This document shows, piece after piece, positions 1 to 7,867 of a stretch of DNA of 64,000 nucleotides. Numbering within the stretch: position 1 is the stretch's first letter; every line of letters begins with the position of its first letter. Below the pieces are notes generated by a model. It did no database searches. It was not told the origin of the DNA and saw nothing but the letters and a program-made list of their open reading frames with translations. The stretch spans positions 62,001 to 126,000 of the forward strand of contig CAJTLS010000005.1 of assembly GCA_910577295.1 (NCBI GenBank), in the 5' to 3' direction. The DNA comes from an uncultured Eubacterium sp. (lineage in GTDB: Bacteria; Bacillota; Clostridia; Lachnospirales; Lachnospiraceae). A program made the translations under genes and the position numbers.

Positions 1-427
1 CTGTCTGCGAAGTAATGGAAATGCCCGTTGTCGCACCGTATTTGTCTACACCAAGGGCAAAACTGATTTTGCCGCCATATCCTTTCAACGCATCCGCCAG
101 ATAAACATATCCATCATTTTTCGTAGGATGGATTTCCAAAATGTCAACAAACTCGGAAAGCAGTCCCTCGGAGGCATTCCCGTCTTTGATTTCCTGATTG
201 CTCAAATCATGGGAGGATAAAAATTTGACTGCTTCTCCCGTGGAAACCGTGTTTTTAACGGCGTCGCCCGAAGCAATAACCGCTTCACAGGCTTTATTAT
301 TCGAAGTCGCCTGTGCTTTCTCAATCGGCTTTTTGGTAACCGTATAAACACCGGCAAGCATAGCCCCTAAGATTAACGTAATAATACATAAAATAACGGC
401 GTCCTTAATCATATTACTCTTCTTCAT
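1..427 (-). CDS. rnfG: Rnf complex subunit G, C-terminus outside window
   Basis: Partial gene; only the N-terminal ~142 residues are inside the window. It encodes the RnfG subunit of the membrane ferredoxin:NAD+ oxidoreductase, an extracytoplasmic flavoprotein that carries covalent FMN. The start ATG follows a GGGGGG ribosome site. The protein opens with MKKSNMIKDAVILCII and one transmembrane helix, then an extracellular part reading ALGVDKYGATTGISI at the window edge, as in the FMN_bind fold. The FMN-attachment Thr would lie beyond the edge. It overlaps rnfD by 14 bases, so translation is probably coupled. Family assignment is firm from sequence and neighbours. Confidence 0.9.
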   Translation of the reverse strand, partial: MKKSNMIKDAVILCIITLILGAMLAGVYTVTKKPIEKAQATSNNKACEAVIASGDAVKNTVSTGEAVKFLSSHDLSNQEIKDGNASEGLLSEFVDILEIHPTKNDGYVYLADALKGYGGKISFALGVDKYGATTGISITSQT

Positions 428-1409
428 TGCGCCTGCCCCCCTTTCCAAATGCTCTCGGAACGGTATAGCGTTCAATCAACGGTACAAACAGGTTGCCAAT
501 GATAATGGCAAACGATACTCCCTCTGCCGCCTCGCCGAAGAAACGGAACAGTCCGGTCAGCAGACCAAGTAAAACGGCATATATGATTTTCCCTTTGGAA
601 GTAATCGGGCTTGTGACATAGTCGGTCGCCATAAAGAACGCCCCTAATATTAAACCGCCGCCACAGAGTTCAAACAAGAGCGGATATGCCGCATCCCCTA
701 TCGCCATCATTAATATCACATTAAACACGGCAAAACTGGCAATATATATCACCGGAATCTTCCAGTCGATGACACGGCGAACCAACAGGTAAATGGCTCC
801 TAACAGCAGGGCTGCTACCGAAGTCTCTCCGATACTTCCCGTCGTCGTTCCCAAAAACATATCTGTCAGTTTTGGCAGTTCTCCCTGCTTTACCTGCATC
901 AAAGGAGTGGCCGCACTTGTGGCATCCACGGAAATCCCGTAAAGCCAGTTGGCCCCTTTTTCTACTGTAAAACTTGTCATAATACTGCTGAATGACAACA
1001 TCAAAAAGCAACGGCCGCCAAGAGCCGGGTTCATAAAGTTCTGCCCTAAACCGCCAAATAACTGCTTCACTACAATGATGGCAAACACACTGCCAAGTAT
1101 GCACATCCATAAGTACTTAGGACTTCCCATCGTGGCTGGCAGATTTAAGCCAAGCAACAGGCCCGTCAATAACGCGCTGAAATCATATGTCGTCACTTTC
1201 TGCTTCATCAGTCGCTGCCATATATACTCTGACAATACGCAGGATACACAGCAGGTTAAAATTACTAAAACGGCGCTAAGCCGGAAATTGTAAATACCAA
1301 CAATCGTGGCCGGCAATAGTGCGATTACAACATCTCTCATGATGGATTTTGTTGATGAATGATCCCGTACATGAGGAGATGAAGATACATTTAACAGCTT
1401 CTCTTCCAT
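414..1409 (-). CDS. rnfD: Rnf complex subunit D
   Basis: Integral membrane subunit of Rnf, about 331 residues with many hydrophobic segments, normal for the family. The motif DATSAATPL fits the site where RnfD binds FMN through a phosphoester on Thr. In Rnf the subunit helps pass electrons between ferredoxin and NAD+ and takes part in ion pumping. An ATG 12 bases upstream (1421) is possible, but the chosen ATG has GGAGG at 5 bases and gives the usual MEEKLLNVSSSPHVRD start. It lies between rnfC and rnfG in the standard order C-D-G. Confidence 0.93.
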   Translation of the reverse strand: MEEKLLNVSSSPHVRDHSSTKSIMRDVVIALLPATIVGIYNFRLSAVLVILTCCVSCVLSEYIWQRLMKQKVTTYDFSALLTGLLLGLNLPATMGSPKYLWMCILGSVFAIIVVKQLFGGLGQNFMNPALGGRCFLMLSFSSIMTSFTVEKGANWLYGISVDATSAATPLMQVKQGELPKLTDMFLGTTTGSIGETSVAALLLGAIYLLVRRVIDWKIPVIYIASFAVFNVILMMAIGDAAYPLLFELCGGGLILGAFFMATDYVTSPITSKGKIIYAVLLGLLTGLFRFFGEAAEGVSFAIIIGNLFVPLIERYTVPRAFGKGGRRNEEE

Positions 1410-1441
1410 TGTTTCCTCCATTCTTCCACATTTGCGGCCTT

Positions 1442-2761
1442 TTACTTTTTACGTTTGCCCATAACCTCTCGTCTGGCCTGTTTAAACTTTTGCGTCAGAC
1501 GAATTTTGGCCGGACATACATAGGTACAAGTACCACACTCATAACATTCCATACCATTTAATTTTTCAAATTGCTCCAAATCATTTCTTTTGATTGCCTG
1601 TATCATCATTTGCGGAACAAGACGGCTTGGGCACACTTTGGCACACCTGCCACAGTGAATGCAGTTCGTCGGTTCCTGCAAAGCCGCTTCATCGGTCGAC
1701 AGCGCCAGTATAGACGAACTTGTCTTAATCACCGGCGTATTCAAATCATACATCGCCATGCCCATCATCGGGCCTCCGGAAATTATCTTTTCCGCCTCGT
1801 CATGCAGTCCTCCCGCTTTCTCAAGAACTTCCGCATGGCTCATGCCTAAGCGGACTTCATAGTTCGCCGGCTGTTCCATAGCGTCTCCCGTCAATGTCAT
1901 AATGCGGGAAATACAAGGTTTTCTTTTGCAGACAGCGTCATAAACAGCCAAAACCGTCTGCACATTGTCCACAATGCAGCCGACGTCTGCCGGCAGCATA
2001 CCGGAATTAATCTTGCGGTTCGTAGCTACATATATAACCTGACGCTCAGCTCCCTGCGGATATTTAGTCTTTAATGATTTTACCGAAATGTCCGAATCAT
2101 CTTCCGTCAGGTATTGAAGTTTGGCAATTGCTTCTGATTTATTATTCTCAATGGCAATAATGCCTTTGGCGTTATCAAACAGAGACAACATTATTTTCAG
2201 GCCGGTTATAAGTTCTTCCGTGCGCTCAATCATCGCACGGTAATCCGATGTCAGATACGGCTCGCACTCTGCCCCGTTGATAATTACATAATCGATATCT
2301 TCTTCATTTTTTGGCGATAGTTTTACGTGAGTAGGAAATCCTGCTCCTCCCATGCCGACAATACCGGCATCCTTGATTATGCCACGGATTTCCTCTTTCG
2401 ATAATGTTGTATAATCACGCTCTATCCCAAATCCCTCTATCGTCTCGTCCTCACCGTCATTCGAAACAACGACACAGGTTTCTTTGGCGCCGGACGATAA
2501 CACCCGTGGTTCCACTGCCTTGACCTCACCGGATACGGAACTAATCACATTCGCGGAAACAAATCCGCCTGCCTCACCAAGTGTCTGTCCTATTTTAACG
2601 GTATCTCCTACGGATACGATTGGAGTTGCCGGAGCTCCGATATGCTGGCTCATAGGAAAGACCAGTTCTTGTCCCGGCTCCAGTTTCACAATCGGATAAT
2701 CCATCGTGAGTTCTTTTCCCTCATATGGATGCGCTCCCCCTCTAAAGGTTGACTGTCCCAA
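1442..2761 (-). CDS. rnfC: Rnf complex subunit C
   Basis: Cytoplasmic NADH-binding subunit of Rnf, 439 residues. The N-terminus has the typical FRGGAHPYEGKEL segment; a glycine-rich GMGGAGFPTHVKLSP stretch belongs to the NADH/FMN (NuoF-like) fold; two 4Fe-4S motifs, CIHCGRCAKVCP and CYECGTCTYVCP, lie in the last 80 residues. The start is TTG, supported by AAAGGAGG eight bases upstream and because the next ATG would remove the conserved GG-HP segment. First gene of the rnf operon in this window; its promoter is at 2797-2824. Confidence 0.95.
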   Translation of the reverse strand: MGQSTFRGGAHPYEGKELTMDYPIVKLEPGQELVFPMSQHIGAPATPIVSVGDTVKIGQTLGEAGGFVSANVISSVSGEVKAVEPRVLSSGAKETCVVVSNDGEDETIEGFGIERDYTTLSKEEIRGIIKDAGIVGMGGAGFPTHVKLSPKNEEDIDYVIINGAECEPYLTSDYRAMIERTEELITGLKIMLSLFDNAKGIIAIENNKSEAIAKLQYLTEDDSDISVKSLKTKYPQGAERQVIYVATNRKINSGMLPADVGCIVDNVQTVLAVYDAVCKRKPCISRIMTLTGDAMEQPANYEVRLGMSHAEVLEKAGGLHDEAEKIISGGPMMGMAMYDLNTPVIKTSSSILALSTDEAALQEPTNCIHCGRCAKVCPSRLVPQMMIQAIKRNDLEQFEKLNGMECYECGTCTYVCPAKIRLTQKFKQARREVMGKRKK

Positions 2762-2796
2762 TGAAATTTCCTCCTTTAACGAATTTTTGTAGTATC

Positions 2797-2824
2797 ATTA
2801 TAGCACATCAGTCAAAAATAACAA
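2797..2824 (-). promoter_or_regulatory. Promoter of the rnf operon
   Basis: On the minus strand TTGTTA, 16 bases, TATAAT, about 35 bases before the rnfC ribosome site. The -10 is perfect, the -35 imperfect. Inferred from sequence only. Confidence 0.55.
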
Positions 2825-2970
2825 GTTTTCGACTCGATTTTTAGGATAAATCACACAATGTTCACTAAATCCTATGAGACGGAAAAACAAATATTCCATA
2901 ATAAATCATTGTGCAATGTTGTTTTTTTTGTTACTATTAATATATCAAATATGAAGAAAGGAGCGGCATA

Positions 2971-3156
2971 ATGAAACGACCTTTTCGATTATGCCAAAAT
3001 GAGAATGAAGAGATTATTGAAAAAGACTTGCGCAGTTGCTTTATCTATGACTCTTTGCGTCACCGCTTTTTCTGCCATTCCGGAAGTAAAAGCGGCGCCA
3101 AAGACGAAAAAGATAACGCTTTCTGCCAAAAAGAAAAAATTGCCTGTAGGCAGTAA
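2971..3156 (+). other. Out-of-frame ATG with strong ribosome site ahead of xylanase
   Basis: A 61-codon frame starts at an ATG with an ideal ribosome site (GGAG, 7-base spacer). It overlaps the start of the GH10 xylanase in another frame. The peptide is basic and charged, resembles nothing I know, and its stop lies well inside the xylanase. It is either a leader peptide, a decoy, or the sign of a small indel that separated the xylanase from its original start. Not called as a real protein. Confidence 0.3.
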
Positions 3157-4606
3157 ATTCAAGTTAAAAGTAAAAAAGGTAAAGCCTGCCAAGGCATCCA
3201 AAAAAGTAACGTGGAAATCCAGTAACAAATCGGTTGCAACGGTTAGTAAACGAGGCGTTGTTAAGGCAAAGAAAGTTGGTACGGCAAAAATTACCGCTAT
3301 ATCCAAAAAGAACAAAAAAGCAAAGGCTACCTGTAAAGTTACTGTCATTAAGAAGTCAAACGATAAGTCAACGAACAATACTCCGTCGCCAACACCAACA
3401 GCTACGCCGACACCGCCAAATTCGACGCCGCCGGCTGACGATACTCCAACAACCAGGCCAACTAAAGCGCCAATCACTCCGACACCTGTACCGCCTATCG
3501 AAAATCTGAAAGACCTCGCTGATTTTAATATGGGTACTGTTGTAAATTACGAAAAAACGCAGAATCAGGAATTTACGGAATTAGCGAAGAAACATTTTGA
3601 TATCGTATCTTTTGAAAATGAAATGAAAGGATACTCACTTCTCGATGTCGAGGCATCACAGCAGGGCGACGGCACTCCTATCTGCAACTTCGAGCAGGCA
3701 GACGAAATGGTAGAGTGGGCGATTGCCAACGGCCTGCGCATTCGCGGACACGTGCTTATCTGGGAAGCAAGTATGAAAGACGAGTTCTTCTATAAGGGCT
3801 GGGATACGACTGCCGAGCTCGTCGATAAGGAGACGCTGCTCGACCGCATGAAGAGTTATGAGACACAGGTAATCAAACACTTCGAGACAAAGTATCCGGG
3901 AACCGTTATCGCATGGGATGTCATTAACGAGGCAGTTGATGCGAATCCTGATGCTCCAGTCGATGAAACAACGGGACTTCACCTCTATAACACTGGTAAA
4001 TTCTATCAGATACTTGGCGGTGAATATATCAAATACGCATTCCAGTTCGCCAAAGAAGCAGTAAAAGAAACCGGAAAAGATATTCCGCTATTTTACAATG
4101 ATTTCAACTGTTTCCAAGCGCCAAAGACCGGCTATATTGAAGCTTTAATCGACTATCTGAATGCAGATACGAATAATAAGCTGTTAGACTGCATGGGTAT
4201 GGAGGGTTATGTTCTCACTGATTGGCCGGAGGCCACGGACGTCGGCACCGCTATGGCCAGATTTGCCAAAAAGGGAGTAAAAGTCGGTATTAACGAATTG
4301 ACAGTAAGACTTAGTCCTGAAACACAACATAAGGAACAAGTAACTGCTACTGACATCGCTAAACACGCAAAGAAATATAAGAACCTTTTCAGCCAATATT
4401 GCAAATTTGTACAGAAATATCCAAATACTTTGACAAACGTCAGTATCTGGGGATTGTTGGACCGTCCAGAATTACTGGAGGACAAAGAAAACTATGATTA
4501 TCAGGTTTATGGAACACATTCCGGTCTTTTCACGGAAAACCTCGAGCCAAAGACTGCTTTCTATAACGTGATGGAAGTACTGAAGAAATACCAGACGCCA
4601 GCATAA
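2999..4606 (+). CDS. Secreted GH10 endo-1,4-beta-xylanase with Ig-like domain
   Basis: Predicted extracellular endoxylanase of 535 residues. Order: signal peptide to about residue 32 (cleavage near EVKA|AP); a very lysine-rich bacterial Ig-like (Big_2) domain, about 35-118, containing SVATVSKRGVVKAKKVGT; a Pro/Thr/Ser linker, about 122-166; a GH10 barrel, about 168-530. In the barrel ENEM is at 207-210, HVLIW at 251-255, the acid/base Glu311 in WDVINE, and the nucleophile Glu433 in INELTV, where most family members have TELD. No cellulose- or xylan-binding module is seen. The chosen ATG lacks a ribosome site; a good one serves an out-of-frame ATG 28 bases upstream, and an in-frame stop at 2972 bars extension. 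Opposite strand to the second GH10 gene. Confidence 0.9.
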   Translation: MRMKRLLKKTCAVALSMTLCVTAFSAIPEVKAAPKTKKITLSAKKKKLPVGSKFKLKVKKVKPAKASKKVTWKSSNKSVATVSKRGVVKAKKVGTAKITAISKKNKKAKATCKVTVIKKSNDKSTNNTPSPTPTATPTPPNSTPPADDTPTTRPTKAPITPTPVPPIENLKDLADFNMGTVVNYEKTQNQEFTELAKKHFDIVSFENEMKGYSLLDVEASQQGDGTPICNFEQADEMVEWAIANGLRIRGHVLIWEASMKDEFFYKGWDTTAELVDKETLLDRMKSYETQVIKHFETKYPGTVIAWDVINEAVDANPDAPVDETTGLHLYNTGKFYQILGGEYIKYAFQFAKEAVKETGKDIPLFYNDFNCFQAPKTGYIEALIDYLNADTNNKLLDCMGMEGYVLTDWPEATDVGTAMARFAKKGVKVGINELTVRLSPETQHKEQVTATDIAKHAKKYKNLFSQYCKFVQKYPNTLTNVSIWGLLDRPELLEDKENYDYQVYGTHSGLFTENLEPKTAFYNVMEVLKKYQTPA

Positions 4607-4658
4607 TTGACGATGAAAAAGAAACAGATATGGCATAAATTTATTAGTTAAACAAAAC

Positions 4659-4733
4659 AAGAGATACCATCAAAATTGATTCGAACCTGCAACACATACG
4701 ATGTACGGCCCGAATCAATGAGTGGTATCTCTT
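4659..4733. terminator. Long bidirectional hairpin between xylanase and spoIIID
   Basis: Two nested perfect arms: AAGAGATACCA (4659-4669) with TGGTATCTCTT (4723-4733), and ATTGATTCG (4675-4683) with CGAATCAAT (4711-4719), leaving a 27-base loop. It separates two convergent genes and is followed by T-rich sequence on the plus strand, so it probably ends both transcripts. It is unusually large for a simple terminator. Confidence 0.6.
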
Positions 4734-4751
4734 ATTTTCTGTATTGTGACG

Positions 4752-5042
4752 TTAGTGCGCCATCTCCCGCATCACTCTCTCATGCATGTACTTATCTTTC
4801 GTTGCCAATCCCCCCCGAATGTGGCGCTCGGATTTGTTGATGTCTAAAATCTTTCTGGCTTGTGCCGCTAAGGACGGATTAATACGGAGCAGACGCTCTG
4901 TTACATCCTTATGTACGGTACTTTTGCTTACCCCGAACTGTCCCGCTGCCTGACGTACGGTAGCATTATTTTCTACAATATAGGTGGCGATTGCCACTGC
5001 CCTGTCCTCAATCTGCGTCCGATGCATATGATATTCTTTCAC
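4752..5042 (-). CDS. spoIIID: Sporulation transcription factor SpoIIID
   Basis: Mother-cell DNA-binding regulator that acts with sigma-E and prepares the sigma-K stage. The 96-residue protein has the family helix-turn-helix TVRQAAGQFGVSKSTVHKDV followed by ERLLRINPSLA and RHIRGGLATK, all typical. The GTG start gives MKEY, matching clostridial homologues as I recall them, and has AGGGGG six bases upstream. That ribosome site forms the 3' arm base of the hairpin at 5049-5092. An ATG at 5027 is the alternative start. The gene lies downstream of xylanase 5123-7744 on the same strand but appears insulated from it. Confidence 0.95.
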   Translation of the reverse strand: MKEYHMHRTQIEDRAVAIATYIVENNATVRQAAGQFGVSKSTVHKDVTERLLRINPSLAAQARKILDINKSERHIRGGLATKDKYMHERVMREMAH

Positions 5043-5048
5043 AAAAAT

Positions 5049-5092
5049 CCCCCTGATTTAGTGTTTGTATAATCTATGCACTAAATAGGGGG
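5049..5092 (-). terminator. Hairpin between GH10 xylanase and spoIIID
   Basis: Arms CCCCCTGATTTAGTG (5049-5063) and CACTAAATAGGGGG (5079-5092) pair with a single bulged base around a 15-base loop. On the minus strand the hairpin is followed by ATTTTTGTG, so it can terminate the xylanase transcript. The 3' arm carries the AGGGGG ribosome site of spoIIID. Read-through RNA would hide that site. Confidence 0.75.
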
Positions 5093-5099
5093 ATTATTC
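5071..5099 (-). promoter_or_regulatory. Sigma-E-like promoter of spoIIID
   Basis: Minus strand GAATAAT (5093-5099), 14 bases, CATAGATT (5071-5078). This fits the sigma-E pattern known from Bacillus (-35 near KMATATT, -10 CATAnnnT), and spoIIID is a known sigma-E target. The spacer is exactly one hairpin arm and the -10 is in the loop. RNA starting here would lack the 5' arm and leave the ribosome site open. Confidence 0.6.
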
Positions 5100-5122
5100 A
5101 TTTCTCTCTATGATGTTTCGTG

Positions 5123-7744
5123 TTATTGCTGCATCTCCGTGTCGCCCTGACTATACCATGACGCCGCATCTATTACGTTAAAGTAATGTTCCTTTGCCTG
5201 CCAGTTTGTGCTAAAGAGCAACGGCGTGCCGTCGCTGCGCCAGGAAGAATTATCTCCCAGACCCCACCAGACAACTCCGGTAATTTTAGCGCCGCTGTCT
5301 TTTTTCTTCATGAATAGCAGCAGCAGATTATACCAGTTCTTATACTGCGTCTGTTTGGAAGCATCTGTCTTCGAATAATCAGTTATGTCCATCTCGGTTG
5401 CCTGAATCTCGAAACCGGCCTCCATAAACTTATTGATACAATTATTTTCTATTGATTTTATATTCGGAAAACTTACATCAAGATGCATCTGCGTTCCGAC
5501 GCCGTCGCAGATAATCTCGGCATTCGGATTGATTTCATCCTTCGTGTTGCAATAATTTAACATCTGCACGATTTCATCTGCCACCATATAAGTATTATAA
5601 TCATTATAAACGAGACTGACCTCATTCGTCAAATTATACTTTTCCAAAACGCTGTGGCCGACAGCAAATGCCCGCTTAATGTAAACCGGATTCAGAATAC
5701 CGCTGTGTTTATCTTTTTCAAACTTATAATCTGGATAATAAACCTCATCCCAATAGCTCTTATGGTCGTCATCGTCATTATGCATATACTCATTTACCAT
5801 ATCCCAGTTGTCGACTACCTCACGTCCTATATATATTCCGTCTTTCTGATACGTGAATACGTGCGTCATTACATTGCGGATATAATATTCCAGACGGCCG
5901 TTCATTACTTCTGGAGTAACCCAGCCCTGATTCTCATCAAAGTTCTTCTTAAAGAACCACTTCGGCGTCTGCTTATGCCATACAAACACATGGAATCTCA
6001 TCTTCAAGCCATTATTGTAAGCATTCTCTATATACTGCTCGATAGCGGACATATTAATTTGAGGATACATACTGTCCTTATACTTATTTGTAAAAGTAGA
6101 TGTATCTACATAGCCTTGCGGATTGCTATTCGATAAATTCGGTGATCCGCCAAGCAGATGATCCGGTTTCGTCTCATTGCCCATCGTCACGGAATTGTAC
6201 TGGGATTTGAGGAAACTCATGGCGTCGCCGTTGTTCACCTGAAAACCGGACAGACAGTTTCCTACTTTACCAAATATGTCGCCAAAAGCAAGTTTTAAGC
6301 TGCTGCCATCATTGACATTTGTCAAACTTCCCGTCTCCAACGTAATGGAAGTGACTTCAATATAGGCTACCGCAGCCTGCATATTCTGCACTACGAGATA
6401 CAGTTCTCCGCCCTCGTAACCTCCTGTGGACAACGTAGCTTTGCGGTTCACATACGCATCAGAAAAGCCCCACCAGTCGCCCTGACGGTTCGACAATTTA
6501 AAACCGATATAACCCTGATTTGTATCTGTCAGTTTCTTATGGTTCGCATCATAAGCATCCGCTTCTACTGTCAGCTTTGTATACTTTTTCATATCCAAAC
6601 CGGCAATATAGGACGTCAGATTATAAAAGCTGCCTCCCCATTGTCCGGCATATGCATCGGCATTCTTCCACGTACCGCCTGACAAATCAAGCGCTTTCTT
6701 TTCAATATTGTCCGGAACTTCCTCTCCAGTTGCCGTAACTTTTATATATACCATCTGTGTACGGTATTTGGTAGTGTCATCCGGCGTAAAGACAGCGGCA
6801 TAAGAAAATTTGCCCGGTTTATTAACGGATATGTCGCTATCTGCCCAGCTAAACTTACCGGATACAGCTTTTCCGTCCGCATCTTTGGCGCTCCCTCCGG
6901 TCAGGGTGAGAGAACTCAGTTTCTTTCCTGTCGTTATCGCTGTGACAGTCGGTTTCTTGATGATTACCTGATTTTTAATTGTGCGCACTGGAAGGGAAAT
7001 ATGCTCGACTTTAGCATATTTGCTATCCGTTGGAACAAACTTCGCCATATGGCTCGTCTTACCCTCTTTAGTCAGAGCCGCAGTCGGCTCCTCCCACACA
7101 TAAGCGCCCGGAATTTGATTACCGTTGCTGTCAATCAGAGAACCACTCTTAATCGGTACGTCAGCAAGCGTATCGCCTACCCTTGCCTGCTCCGCAAACG
7201 GCTTACGCATCAACGTACTCGTTCCGTCCGGCTCTTTCGTCGGTACCGGTGTCGGCGTCGGTGTATTTGTGACCTTTGCCGGCGGCGTCGGCGTTGCTGA
7301 CTCCGTTGGTTGCTGCGAAGATGGCGGCGTTGCCTGATTGCGGTTATCGTTTGTCTGCGGCGTACCTGACGACGGCTTTACGGTAACTGTAATCGTAACT
7401 TTCTTTTTCTTGTTTATCTTAGATTTCACCGTTATCTTTGCCTTACCCTCTTTCAAGGCTTTCAGCTTTCCTTTTTTGCTCACGCTGACAATCTTCTTTT
7501 TTGACGACTTATAGGTGACTTTTTTATATTTTGCCTTGTTCGGCTTTACCGACACCTTAGTCTTTAAAGTAAATGTCTTTCCCTTTATTAAGGTCAGCTT
7601 CTTTTTCTTCACGTTCTTTACTTTCACGGAAGATACCTTTGCTTTCGCTGCCGCGTCCGCTGTTTCCTGCTGCACGGCCATCGGTGAAAGAAGCATCCCC
7701 AAAGCTACTGCTGCCGCTATTACGCGACGATATGTACGTCTCAT
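5123..7744 (-). CDS. Large multidomain secreted GH10 xylanase
   Basis: Predicted extracellular xylanase of 873 residues. Order: signal peptide to about 33; lysine-rich Big_2-type Ig domain, about 35-125; Ser/Pro/Thr linker, about 126-175; two related beta-sandwich repeats, about 180-255 and 262-340, each with an F-P/D-D-KY pattern (KFVPTDSKYAKVEH, VFTPDDTTKYRTQM); an aromatic-rich module, about 345-473, that looks like a carbohydrate-binding sandwich (GQWGGSFYNLTSY, NRQGDWWGFSDAY) but that I cannot assign; GH10 catalytic domain, about 480-860. The catalytic acid/base is Glu652 in WDMVNE and the nucleophile Glu784 in ATEMDI. The ATG at 7744 is chosen (AAGGGGG, 8 bases); a TTG lies two codons upstream. 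It shares its N-terminal architecture with the GH10 protein at 2999-4606. Confidence 0.9.
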   Translation of the reverse strand: MRRTYRRVIAAAVALGMLLSPMAVQQETADAAAKAKVSSVKVKNVKKKKLTLIKGKTFTLKTKVSVKPNKAKYKKVTYKSSKKKIVSVSKKGKLKALKEGKAKITVKSKINKKKKVTITVTVKPSSGTPQTNDNRNQATPPSSQQPTESATPTPPAKVTNTPTPTPVPTKEPDGTSTLMRKPFAEQARVGDTLADVPIKSGSLIDSNGNQIPGAYVWEEPTAALTKEGKTSHMAKFVPTDSKYAKVEHISLPVRTIKNQVIIKKPTVTAITTGKKLSSLTLTGGSAKDADGKAVSGKFSWADSDISVNKPGKFSYAAVFTPDDTTKYRTQMVYIKVTATGEEVPDNIEKKALDLSGGTWKNADAYAGQWGGSFYNLTSYIAGLDMKKYTKLTVEADAYDANHKKLTDTNQGYIGFKLSNRQGDWWGFSDAYVNRKATLSTGGYEGGELYLVVQNMQAAVAYIEVTSITLETGSLTNVNDGSSLKLAFGDIFGKVGNCLSGFQVNNGDAMSFLKSQYNSVTMGNETKPDHLLGGSPNLSNSNPQGYVDTSTFTNKYKDSMYPQINMSAIEQYIENAYNNGLKMRFHVFVWHKQTPKWFFKKNFDENQGWVTPEVMNGRLEYYIRNVMTHVFTYQKDGIYIGREVVDNWDMVNEYMHNDDDDHKSYWDEVYYPDYKFEKDKHSGILNPVYIKRAFAVGHSVLEKYNLTNEVSLVYNDYNTYMVADEIVQMLNYCNTKDEINPNAEIICDGVGTQMHLDVSFPNIKSIENNCINKFMEAGFEIQATEMDITDYSKTDASKQTQYKNWYNLLLLFMKKKDSGAKITGVVWWGLGDNSSWRSDGTPLLFSTNWQAKEHYFNVIDAASWYSQGDTEMQQ

Positions 7745-7867
7745 GTACAAAACCCCCTTATAAAATATTTTCCCATTTTCTCATTATTTATAGTATAAGA
7801 TGATTATATAGCAAATAGATGTCAGCCGACATAAACTATTCTATCTAATGCCTGTCCTTTTGCACGA

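Noticed and set aside
4675..4720. tRNA-like T-loop (GGTTCGAATC on the minus strand) inside the xylanase-spoIIID hairpin
   Set aside because: The T-stem does not pair (only one of five positions) and no acceptor, D or anticodon arm fits.
7819..7832. ATGTC-AGCC-GACAT inverted repeat upstream of the large xylanase
   Set aside because: Only five-base arms and no clear promoter beside it; could occur by chance.
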